Part shown: positions 56,280 to 64,000 of the stretch, in pieces | Numbering within the stretch: position 1 is the stretch's first letter | How the letters are laid out: every line of letters begins with the position of its first letter | Source of the DNA: Linum tenue | Taxonomy: Eukaryota > Streptophyta > Magnoliopsida > Malpighiales > Linaceae | Reading direction: 5' to 3' | Assembly (NCBI GenBank): GCA_946122785.1 | Contig: CAMGYJ010000006.1 | Location: 46,830,066 to 46,894,065, forward strand | DNA: 64,000 bases | Translations under genes and position numbers: made by a program | Notes under the pieces: generated by a model | Seen by the model: only the letters and a program-made list of their open reading frames with translations | The model's database searches: none | Told to the model about the DNA's origin: nothing

Positions 56280-56800
56280 TGATAATGGTGTATTTGCACA
56301 TGTTTGCACCCTTAGTTCTTATTAGTTTGCGGCTCGTAGTCGTGCATTTTGGCCTATTTTACGTTGGGTTATGCTACTTTGTCACATTTCAGGTCCCATA
56401 CGTTGAAGGGAAGGCTAGGCATGAGTTTTAGGGCTTTTGGAGGTCATTCAGTCGAGCTGGAATCAGAACACAGGCAGGAGGTCTGCAGAACACGGCCGTG
56501 TACACAGATGAGGACGCCAGTGTTTTTATGTGCGAGAGCTAAACTGAGGAAGAAGCAAAACACAGGCTGTACTAAGGAAAAACACGGACGTGTCTCGGAC
56601 AGTGTTTTTTACGCCGAGAGGTTGTTCTTGGAGAAGGATGCGAAGTCCAAAACACGGGCACAGTTGGAGAAAAACACGGTCGTGTCAATCAGGGGGCACG
56701 ACCGTGTTTTAGGCCGACGGGGGCGTGTTTTTAACACGTGTCGAGAACACGGACAGGCAAAAGAAAAGCACGACCGTGTCCTTGACCGTGCTTTGCCCAG
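56280..56800 (+). repeat. 3' LTR of element B, 5' part, interrupted by element C
   Basis: Starts TGATAATGGTG and matches the 5' LTR from 56402 on. It is cut after TTTGCCCAG (5' copy TTTGTCCAG), where C begins with TGATAGACC. The remainder should lie past C's 3' LTR, outside the window. Confidence 0.88.
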
Positions 56801-58151
56801 TGATAGACCGTTAATTACACATGTTTTTACTCCCGTTCTTACACCGTTTGAGGTGTTGATTCTCATGTTTTAGGCCGATTTCACGCTAGGTTGTGCTTGT
56901 TTGTGATATTTCAGGTCCTAGTACGTGAATGGAGGCTTGGGAGCGAGTCTGGGGTCGATTGGACGAAGATCGGACGAGTGGCGAGGTGCCAAGGAAGCCG
57001 CACGGGCAGACCGGGACATCACACAGCCGTGCAAGTTGCAATTGTGGCCGTGTGATTCTCGCCGAGAGCAAACACGGGCAGACTGGAATTTTCACACGGC
57101 CGTGCAACCCTGGCCGTGTGAGATGGCTGAAGATCGACTTAATGATACGCCGCGTTTCAATCCGCACGGCCAAATGGGTGAGCCACACGGCCGTGTGGCC
57201 TGCCCGTGTGAGTCGGGAACTCTGGTTTTTGAGCCAATTTTGAGCCAAAAGTGGGAGAATCGGATTTTCAGAGAAAAAACAGAGCCCTAGAGAGAGAAAG
57301 TACGAAGAACACATCCTAGAAGCTATCTTGGAGCTGGGTTTCATCGAATCGAGCTTGGAGATCGCCATAGGAGTGGAAATCATCATCCCGGAGCAGATTT
57401 TCCTCATCATTATGAGTATGACTACTCCGATTACTGTTTTTTCTTCTCTCTCTATGGAGTAGAACCCTTCTCTCACTTGGGTATGAAGAACCCTAGTTCC
57501 TTGTGTTAGGGATTTGATTGTAATAACTTGGGATGATTATACTGTTTGATTTTAATCGAATGATGCATGTTTATTGAATTGATTGAAGTCTGATCAGCTT
57601 TTCTCGATTTCTGCTGCAACCTGAGATAGATAGATAGAATCTGATTAGGTTGTTAGAGCCTCTTCATTCGATAGTAGGAGATTGGCTATACGAGAGTTAG
57701 CCAGTTTACTGCTTTGTACTGGAATTCAATTCCAGTAGTGGAGTACTGTGCTTATTGCTTCAGCTTTCTATCCCGGTGAAGATTAGTCGTCTGCCGGGTA
57801 GTTAGACTGAGAGGGCTTGGTCAGCTTAAGAGATTCCAAGCTACTGTCGGATCTTCCGCAGTCTAATCAACAGTGAATCAACCCAGGGGAATTGCAATTG
57901 AACCTAATCAAGGGGCTAGGGGGACTCATTCCCGAGTGACTCTCTCCTGCTTTAGAAAACCGAACCATTTACTGCTTTCTTACTGCTTTTGCTTTAGACA
58001 ACAATCACTCGAATTAGTTCGCTAGATAATAGATAATCACGGAGTAAGCAGTAGATCTAGACCCCGGGTTGATAATAGAACTTGCCTGTTACTGCATTCC
58101 CGGACTGCGATTACACTTGGTCGCAGTTTGGTGTTGTGTTTTGGTGTGTCA
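56801..58151 (+). repeat. 5' LTR of element C
   Basis: 1351 bp, TGATAGACC to GTGTCA. The conserved LTR core is at 56873-56923, followed by a CACACGG/CCGTGTG word array (57015-57215). The second half (57480-58150) is close in sequence to the second half of the B LTR. Confidence 0.9.
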
Positions 58152-58157
58152 AGTTTT

Positions 58158-58175
58158 TGGCGCCGTTGCCGGGGA
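58158..58175 (+). other. Primer binding site of element C (tRNA-Asp)
   Basis: TGGCGCCGTTGCCGGGGA, seven bases past the LTR end. Confidence 0.85.
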
Positions 58176-58295
58176 CCCCTCTAGGTTATTGGGGAAACGT
58201 GAGAATTTGTTACTCTAGCTTTTTCTTTATTGCATTTGTCTCTTCCACCTGTGTGCCTTCACGGGTTGCTTCTGCTGATTGTGTGCAGGTAGTGC

Positions 58296-59579
58296 ATGAT
58301 CCGTAGCCAGTCGGGAGATCTACTACCATTAGACCAGGAGCTTGAACGAACCTGCAGGAACTTCAAGCGGGCTCTAAAGGCGCGACTGGCTGCGGAGGAG
58401 GAGCTATCACAGCTGCAGATCGGAGAAGAAGAAGAAGGAGAGATGGCTGATCCACAGAACCACGATGTGATCAATCCAGATGAGCAGACCATGGGATCCT
58501 ACTGGACCGCTAGAGCTGCGGACATGAGGTCATCCATTCAACACCCTCAAGTCCCAGCCAACAACTTTGAGGTGAGCACCTCAGTAATCACCATGCTGCG
58601 CAGTTCAGTGGTGTTCCGTGCTAAGGAGGGAGAGTGCCCCCGATCACATCTCAGGCGATTCCACGAGCTCATCGATGGAATCAAGATCAATGGGGTACCA
58701 GCATATGCCATCCAGCTGAGGCACTTCCCATTCACTCTGGAGGGGCAAGCCAAGGAGTGGCTAGACACTCGAACTCCGGGCTCTATCACCACGTTCGCCA
58801 ACCTGGCGGACAAGTTCCTCACCCGCTACCATCCTCCATCCAAGACAGCTGACCTGCAGAAGCAAATTACACATTTTGCTCAGGATGAGGATGAGACCAT
58901 CAGGGATGCTTGGGAGAGATACACCAGTCTCTTTCTCAGGTGTCCCAATCATGGTTTCAATGATGCTTTCAAGGTGGGCACCTTCTATCACGCCCTCTTC
59001 CCGGAGGACAAGCAGCTGATTGATTCGGTTTGTGGCGGGAACATGCTGACAAAAACCCCGCCACAGCTGAATCAACTCTTTGAGGAGATGGCGGAGAATG
59101 GGTACGACTGGGGCACTGCCAGGAGATCGAGACGAGCACCAGGACGGGGTGTGCATGCTGTGGGCACCCAGTCATCTGATTTGGTGCAGGTGGTATCGAA
59201 GCTGGTTTCAGCTATCGATCGTTCTGGTTTGATTGCAGGTACAGGACAGCCGCAGGCGATGCACTGCCAGTGGTGTGAGAGCTCTCATCACACCGTGGAG
59301 GACTGTCAGGTGATGAGGGAGTCGTCTACTCCCCAGGAGCAGGTGGACTTCATCGGTAATGCCAGGCGCTTCGACCCCTACAGCAACACCTATAACGAGG
59401 GGTGGCGCCAGCATCCTAACTTTTATTGGGCTGGGCCAAATCCCAGACCACCAGCTCCCCAGGGACCACCCGGTTTTCAGAGGCCTCCATACCAGCCCAG
59501 ACAGGGGCAATTTCAGCAGCCACAGCAGCAACTCTACCCGCCCAGACAGGGGCTAGTTCCACCTCAGTCGCAGGCATGA
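58296..59579 (+). CDS. Element C Gag (capsid and nucleocapsid)
   Basis: A 427-residue open frame from MIRSQSGDLLPLDQELERTC. Order: an N-terminal charged coiled region (about 1-60), the retrotransposon gag/capsid domain (about 85-260, with HFPFTLEGQAKEWLDTRTPG and FLTRYHPPSKTADLQKQITH), and the zinc knuckle CQWCESSHHTVEDC (about 324-337) that binds element RNA. Last comes a Pro/Gln-rich tail (RPPYQPRQGQFQQPQQQ). It ends at TGA 59577-59579. The same frame stays open past this stop to 60314, so the TGA may be a mutation or a read-through site. Gag forms the cytoplasmic virus-like particle. Confidence 0.88.
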   Translation: MIRSQSGDLLPLDQELERTCRNFKRALKARLAAEEELSQLQIGEEEEGEMADPQNHDVINPDEQTMGSYWTARAADMRSSIQHPQVPANNFEVSTSVITMLRSSVVFRAKEGECPRSHLRRFHELIDGIKINGVPAYAIQLRHFPFTLEGQAKEWLDTRTPGSITTFANLADKFLTRYHPPSKTADLQKQITHFAQDEDETIRDAWERYTSLFLRCPNHGFNDAFKVGTFYHALFPEDKQLIDSVCGGNMLTKTPPQLNQLFEEMAENGYDWGTARRSRRAPGRGVHAVGTQSSDLVQVVSKLVSAIDRSGLIAGTGQPQAMHCQWCESSHHTVEDCQVMRESSTPQEQVDFIGNARRFDPYSNTYNEGWRQHPNFYWAGPNPRPPAPQGPPGFQRPPYQPRQGQFQQPQQQLYPPRQGLVPPQSQA

Positions 59580-60303
59580 CCATTTCAGCAGACAGGGGCA
59601 GCACCTGCAGCTCCAGTACAGAGTGACCCGATGGCGGAACTAAGAGATCTGGTGGGTTATCTGGCCACCTCCAGTGCAAATAAATTCAATAACATTGAGC
59701 AATTCATGGAGAAAGCTTCAGGCAAATTCTTGGAGCTAGAAGCTGGTCAGAGAAACACACAGGCTGTGCTGCGAGATATACAGACCCAGCTTGGGAGTGT
59801 TGCCCAGGCTGTTGCTCAGAGGACTCCAGGTACCTTGCCTAGTCAGACCATCCCCCACCCGCAGGATCCGAATGCCAACTGCAGTGCCATCACGACCAGG
59901 AGTGGCAAGGTGACTGCCGATCCACCTGTTCGGGCAGAGGAGAGAGAGACCCTTGCTTCTGCACTTCCAGCTAATCAGGAAGAAATGGAGAAGGAGGTTG
60001 AGGTGCCTGCTCCTAAACCGCAACCAGTGGTGAAGGAGTATGTACCCCAGCTTCCCTTTCCTACTCGGTTGCACAAGGACCGACTGGAGACTGAGTTTGC
60101 CAAATTCATGGCAATGCTGAAGCAGGTGAATATTAGCATGCCCTTCGTGGAGGAATTATCGAAGATGCCCAAGTATGCCAAGTTCATGAAGGATCTCCTC
60201 ACCAACAAGAGGAAGCTTGGGGAGCTGTCTACGGTGATGCTTAACGAGGAGTGTTCTGCCATCCTGCAGAACAAACTACCGAGGGAGTTTCACTATCCCT
60301 TGC
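59580..60303 (+). pseudogene. Element C gag-to-protease linker, shifted
   Basis: The frame follows on from Gag after the TGA and contains MAELRDLVGYLATSSANKFN, QFMEKASGKFLELEAGQRNT, CSAITTRSGKVTADPPV (the TTRSGK motif of Athila linkers) and PQLPFPTRLHKDRLETEF. Compared with B, 17 bases are missing near 60285. That shifts the frame, so the piece ends at TAG 60312-60314 and protease is out of frame. The family needs gag and pol in one frame, so this is a break. Confidence 0.75.
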
Positions 60304-63300
60304 ATGATTGGTAGTTTGCATGTAGGGAAGTCCTTGGCGGATTTAGGCGCTAGCATAAATGTCATGCCATATTCACTGTTTAAGAAGCTAGGCCTAGGTG
60401 AACCCAGTAATACTAGGATGAGCATCCAGCTTGCTGATAGATCCATTGTGCATCCTAGGGGTATAGCAGAGGACTTGATAGTCGCAGTAGGGCCATTTTC
60501 ATATCCTATTGATTTTGTGATTTTGGACATAAATGAGGATGTTGATGTGCCATTGATACTGTGTAGACCTTTTCTCGCCACCGCCAAGGCGCTTATTGAT
60601 GTTAATGATGGAAAACTGATTTTGAGAGCTGGGGGTGAACAAATCACCTTGTCTGTTTCTGATAATATGAAACACCCCCAGCTCCATGATGATTTAGATT
60701 ACAGTGATATTGTTGCTGATTTTGAGACCGCACTCGCCATCACGAGTGCGGGTACTGATGATTTCCTTGAGCGTTGTCTTTTGCTAGGGGAACAGGCATC
60801 ACAGGATGTGCAGCTGGAGGAGCAGCTTGCGGAGCTGGACGAGGCTGCGAGGGAGGGGCGAGAGATACCTTTCAAGCCGATCCCCATCTCGCCCTGGCTC
60901 CCTACATCGTTGGAGGAGCCACCAGAGTTGGAGCTTAAACCCCTCCCATCTCACCTGGAGTATGCATTCCTCCGGGAGGGGAATAAGCTCCCGGTTATTA
61001 TTAGCTCGGATCTGACACCCGAGCAGAAGAGCAGGCTGGTGGCTCTGCTGCAGAAGTATGCCCGGGCCATGGCATGGAAGATCACCGACATCAGAGGCAT
61101 TAGCCCATCCTTCTGCTCCCACAGAATTTTGATGGAGGATGAGGTTAAGCCAGTCAGGCAGCCACAGAGGAGATTGTCTCCTAACTTGGAGGCAGTGGTC
61201 CAGGCAGAGATTGTGAAGCTCATGGATGCAGGGATCATCTTTGCTATATCTGATAGCAAGTGGGTCAGCCCCACTCAGGTGGTCCCGAAGAAAGGCGGGA
61301 TGACTGTGGTCCCGAATGAGAAGAAGGAGTTGATCCCGATGCAGACCGTGACCGGCTGGAGAGTCTGCATCGATTACCGGCGCCTGAACGACGCCACCAG
61401 GAAAGATCATTTCCCCCTACCTTTCATTGATCAGATGCTGGAGAGGTTGGCTGGTCATGAGTTCTACTGCTTCCTGGATGGCATGTCTGGTTACTTCCAG
61501 ATTCCTATTGCACCGGAGGATCAGGCGAAGACCACATTCACTTGCCCATTCGGTACTTTTGCTTACCGGAGGATTCCATTTGGGCTATGTAATGCACCGG
61601 CGACCTTCCAGAGATGCATTCTGGCGATCTTTGACCAACTGGTTGGAGAGATCATGGAAGTCTTCATGGATGATTTCTTGGTATATGGAGACTCCTTCAC
61701 TCACTGTCTCCATAACTTGGAACTCGTTCTGAAGAGGTGCGAGGAGACTAATTTGGCACTCAGCTGGGAGAAGTGCCATTTCGTGGTTCGTGAGGGTATT
61801 GTGCTCGGGCACAAGATCTCCAAGCAGGGAATTGAGGTGGATCGCGCGAAGATTGAGACGATCAGTCAGTTACCTCCTCCTATTTCTGTGAAGGGGATTC
61901 GCAGCTTTCTGGGTCATGCAGGCTTTTACCGGCGCTTCATCAAAGATTTCTCGAAGATTGCCCTGCCGTTGACCAAGCTGCTGGAGAAGGATGCACCATT
62001 CCAGTTCACTCCCGAGTGCACAGCTGCATTTGAAACTCTGAAGGAGAAGCTTACCCATGCACCTATCATGGTGACTCCTGACTGGTCTCTTCCTTTTGAG
62101 CTGATGTGCGATGCGAGTGACTATGCAGTCGGAGCAGTTCTGGGTCAGAGACGCGAGAAGCACTTCCAGCCCATCTACTACGCGTCGAAGACCTTGAACG
62201 ATGCACAAGAGAATTACACCACCACAGAGAAGGAGCTCCTCGCTGTGGTGTATGCGTTTGACAAGTTCCGACCCTATCTGGTGCTCTCCCATGTGGTGGT
62301 CTACACTGACCACTCGGCGATTCGCTACCTGATGAGCAAGGCTGATGCAAAGCCTAGGCTCATCCGCTGGATCCTGATGCTGCAGGAGTTTGATATCGAG
62401 CTCCGGGACAAGAAGGGAGCCGAGAATGTTGCTGCAGATCATCTTTCCCAGTTGGAGGCCCCTCCAGTGGACAACTTCGAGGAAGAGATCGACGAATCCT
62501 TCCCGGATGAGCGATTGCTGGCGATGACCCTGGTGGACAGCGTGGCCCCTTGGTATTCTGACTTTGCCAATTATCTGGTGGGCAAGCAGTTACCCAAGGG
62601 GATGGCTACTCATGCAAAGCGCAAGTTCTTCTCCAATCTGAAGCACTACTTCTGGGAGGATCCTTACCTCTTCAGAATCGGAGCAGATGGCGTGATCCGG
62701 CGCTGTGTCATGGAGCATGAGATGGGAGACATCCTGTGTCAATGTCACGAGGGACCTACTGGAGGTCATCATGGAGGAAACCGCACGGCGCGGAAGGTGC
62801 TACAGTCGGGCTTCTATTGGCCCTCGCTCTTCAAGGATGCAGACACCTTTGCACGACAGTGCGACCGCTGCCAAAGGTCAGGTAACATTTCTGCCCGGGA
62901 TGAGATGCCCCAACATATCTCTGTTATTTGTGAAATTTTTGATGTTTGGGGTATCGATTTCATGGGCCCATTCCCTCCATCTTTTGGCAATCTGTACATA
63001 TTGGTTGCAGTGGACTACGTCTCGAGGTGGGCAGAAGCTCAAGCCATGCCCACCAATGATGCAAGACGGGTCTGCTCATTTCTGAAGCAGCTGTTCTCCC
63101 GGTTTGGGACACCTCGTGCCATTATTAGTGATAGAGGAACCCATTTTCAGGGGCAATTCACTAAACTCCTCTCTCGCTATGGCGTTAAGCATCAGGTGTC
63201 GGTGGCCTACCATCCCCAGTCAAATGGGCAGGCCGAGCTGACGAACCTGGAATTAAAACGGATAATTGAAAAGGCGGTGGATCAGTCCCGCAAGGATTGG

Positions 63301-63828
63301 TCCACCAAGCTCGATGATGCTCTCTGGGCGTATAGGACTGCCTATAAAAATCCGATTGACACTTCTCCCTATAGGCTTGTCTATGGGAAGGCGTGCCATT
63401 TGCCGGTAGAGCTAGAGCACAAGGCCTTCTGGGCCATTAAGCTGCTAAACCTGGATTTGAGTGTTGCAGGTACAGAACGTAAGTTGCAGCTGCTGGAGTT
63501 GGAGGAGTGGCGTTACCACGCCTACGAGAACACCCTGCTCTACAAAGAGCGCACCAAGCGTCTCCACGACGCTAGGTTGAGGGGCCCGAAGGAGTTTCAG
63601 GTAGGTGATCGTGTTCTGCTCTTCAATGCACGCCTGAAGCTCTTTCCGGGCAAGCTCCGTTCGAGGTGGTCGGGTCCCTTCACGGTCACCCAAGTTTTCC
63701 CGCATGGTGCGGTGGAGATCAGCAATGCTCAAACCGAGCCATTGAAGGTGAATGGCCACCTCCTAAAGTTGTACTTAGGAGGTGTTGTCGAGCGCGCAGA
63801 GCTGCTGATCAAGCTCGAGGACCCTTAG
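60304..63828 (+). CDS. Element C Pol: protease, reverse transcriptase, RNase H, integrase
   Basis: A 1174-residue open frame; its true N-terminus lies upstream across the frame break. Protease has [17 protein letters not shown] at about 10-26, with the usual D-T/S-G changed to DLG as in this lineage. Reverse transcriptase is at about 280-500, with [12 protein letters not shown] and the catalytic FMDD at 454-457. RNase H has its first Asp at 603 ([14 protein letters not shown]) and continues through TDHSAIRYL. Integrase has an HHCC zinc finger ([22 protein letters not shown]), catalytic Asp885 ([10 protein letters not shown]), Asp943 (SDRGTHF) and Glu978 (NGQAEL), and a C-terminal GPY/F-type module ([10 protein letters not shown]). 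The enzymes copy the RNA and insert the DNA into the nucleus. No internal stop was seen. Confidence 0.93.
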   Translation: MIGSLHVGKSLADLGASINVMPYSLFKKLGLGEPSNTRMSIQLADRSIVHPRGIAEDLIVAVGPFSYPIDFVILDINEDVDVPLILCRPFLATAKALIDVNDGKLILRAGGEQITLSVSDNMKHPQLHDDLDYSDIVADFETALAITSAGTDDFLERCLLLGEQASQDVQLEEQLAELDEAAREGREIPFKPIPISPWLPTSLEEPPELELKPLPSHLEYAFLREGNKLPVIISSDLTPEQKSRLVALLQKYARAMAWKITDIRGISPSFCSHRILMEDEVKPVRQPQRRLSPNLEAVVQAEIVKLMDAGIIFAISDSKWVSPTQVVPKKGGMTVVPNEKKELIPMQTVTGWRVCIDYRRLNDATRKDHFPLPFIDQMLERLAGHEFYCFLDGMSGYFQIPIAPEDQAKTTFTCPFGTFAYRRIPFGLCNAPATFQRCILAIFDQLVGEIMEVFMDDFLVYGDSFTHCLHNLELVLKRCEETNLALSWEKCHFVVREGIVLGHKISKQGIEVDRAKIETISQLPPPISVKGIRSFLGHAGFYRRFIKDFSKIALPLTKLLEKDAPFQFTPECTAAFETLKEKLTHAPIMVTPDWSLPFELMCDASDYAVGAVLGQRREKHFQPIYYASKTLNDAQENYTTTEKELLAVVYAFDKFRPYLVLSHVVVYTDHSAIRYLMSKADAKPRLIRWILMLQEFDIELRDKKGAENVAADHLSQLEAPPVDNFEEEIDESFPDERLLAMTLVDSVAPWYSDFANYLVGKQLPKGMATHAKRKFFSNLKHYFWEDPYLFRIGADGVIRRCVMEHEMGDILCQCHEGPTGGHHGGNRTARKVLQSGFYWPSLFKDADTFARQCDRCQRSGNISARDEMPQHISVICEIFDVWGIDFMGPFPPSFGNLYILVAVDYVSRWAEAQAMPTNDARRVCSFLKQLFSRFGTPRAIISDRGTHFQGQFTKLLSRYGVKHQVSVAYHPQSNGQAELTNLELKRIIEKAVDQSRKDWSTKLDDALWAYRTAYKNPIDTSPYRLVYGKACHLPVELEHKAFWAIKLLNLDLSVAGTERKLQLLELEEWRYHAYENTLLYKERTKRLHDARLRGPKEFQVGDRVLLFNARLKLFPGKLRSRWSGPFTVTQVFPHGAVEISNAQTEPLKVNGHLLKLYLGGVVERAELLIKLEDP

Positions 63829-64000
63829 TTCCTCTACTGGCGTCCAGCTAAAAGACGGTAAAGAAGCGCTTGTGGGGAGGCAACCCCACCGAGGTTTGCA
63901 TTTTCTTACTTTTTACCTTTTGTTTTTGTGTTTTTGAGTCTTGAGATGTTGATCCAGATTCAAATGTCGTTTTTGAGTGAAAACAGGCTGAATTCGGGGC
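63829..64000 (+). other. Start of the element C 3' non-coding region with AGGCAA hairpin
   Basis: After the pol stop, GTCCAGCTAAAAGACGGTAA and GAAGCGCTT lead into GTGGGG-AGGCAA-CCCCAC (63872-63889), a perfect 6-bp stem and 6-base loop. The rest of the element, including any env-like frame, is outside the window. Confidence 0.8.

Larger units (their letters stand above)
50268..56800 (+). mobile_element. Element B: Athila-type element with gag-protease but no RT or integrase
   Basis: 5' LTR 50268-51591 (first about 124 bp missing), PBS at 51598, decayed gag and protease (51735-54105), then a direct jump to a C-terminal remnant and the 3' non-coding region, polypurine tract, and 3' LTR from 56280. 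The 3' LTR is interrupted at 56800 by element C. Compared with C, the RT-RNase H-integrase part of about 3 kb is deleted, so B would depend on another element's enzymes. Confidence 0.88.
56801..64000 (+). mobile_element. Element C: Athila-type Ty3/gypsy retrotransposon with gag and pol (cut by window end)
   Basis: 5' LTR 56801-58151, PBS 58158, gag, gag-protease linker, a long pol frame, and the start of the 3' non-coding region with the AGGCAA hairpin. Pol order is protease, RT, RNase H, integrase, which is the Ty3/gypsy order, and the sequence flavour ([31 protein letters not shown]) is that of the Athila group. The copy has one in-frame TGA and one 17-base deletion between gag and protease, otherwise it is open. 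Its 3' LTR is beyond the window. It is nested in B's 3' LTR, so it is the younger of the two. Confidence 0.94.

Noticed and set aside
45568..58175. tRNA-Asp-like sequence at three places as tRNA genes
   Set aside because: Only the 18 bases complementary to the tRNA 3' end are present, directly after LTRs, so they are primer binding sites.

Overview
This window is nuclear DNA of a flowering plant, most likely a eudicot. It holds two host genes with plant-type spliced introns, both on the minus strand: a papain-type senescence-class cysteine protease (6556-7681) and the Mediator subunit MED14/SWP (8696-17355, eight exons). Almost everything else is transposable elements, and from about 17.8 kb to the end the window is a stack of nested and truncated elements. 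No rRNA, tRNA or CRISPR feature was seen. The species cannot be told from the sequence.

Layout: 0.8-6.2 kb is a decayed plus-strand LINE ending in an RNase H domain. 6.5-17.8 kb is the host-gene island. 18.6-21.1 kb is a 2.6 kb terminal-inverted-repeat (TIR) element with internal tandem repeats. 21.6-23.3 kb is a hAT-type element carrying a nested Mutator-like element; both have recognisable target duplications. 23.6-24.5 kb is a LINE RNase H remnant split by a small hAT MITE. 24.6-28.2 kb holds rearranged Athila-type LTR-retrotransposon pieces in both orientations. 28.3-31.8 kb is a complete minus-strand LTR element with initiator-Met PBS, GAATT target duplication and only protease-like coding remnants. 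32.0-36.4 kb is a composite inverted-repeat region holding decayed fragments of a WD40 (WDR5-like) gene and a Rab GTPase gene, followed by a Tourist-type MITE. 37.2-43.8 kb is a CACTA (En/Spm, Ptta-type) transposase pseudogene cut inside an exon by a second, younger LINE (38.5-43.3 kb, 15-bp target duplication).

43.8-64.0 kb is a chain of three Athila-type Ty3/gypsy elements, all plus strand and all with a tRNA-Asp-type PBS. Element A (43796-50267) has no pol and only an acidic gag-region ORF. Element B (50268-56800) has decayed gag and protease but no RT or integrase. Element C (56801 to beyond the end) has gag and a long PR-RT-RNase H-integrase frame and sits inside the 3' LTR of B. A's 3' LTR and B's 5' LTR are fused by a deletion.

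The most unusual signal is in the non-coding parts of these LTR elements. All four LTR families share a core of about 50 bp followed by an array of short inverted words, and the word differs in each family. The 3' non-coding regions carry several conserved hairpins, including one with an AGGCAA loop and a lengthening stem and one directly before the polypurine tract. The elements lacking pol keep these signals, which fits, but does not prove, mobilisation in trans by a C-like partner.
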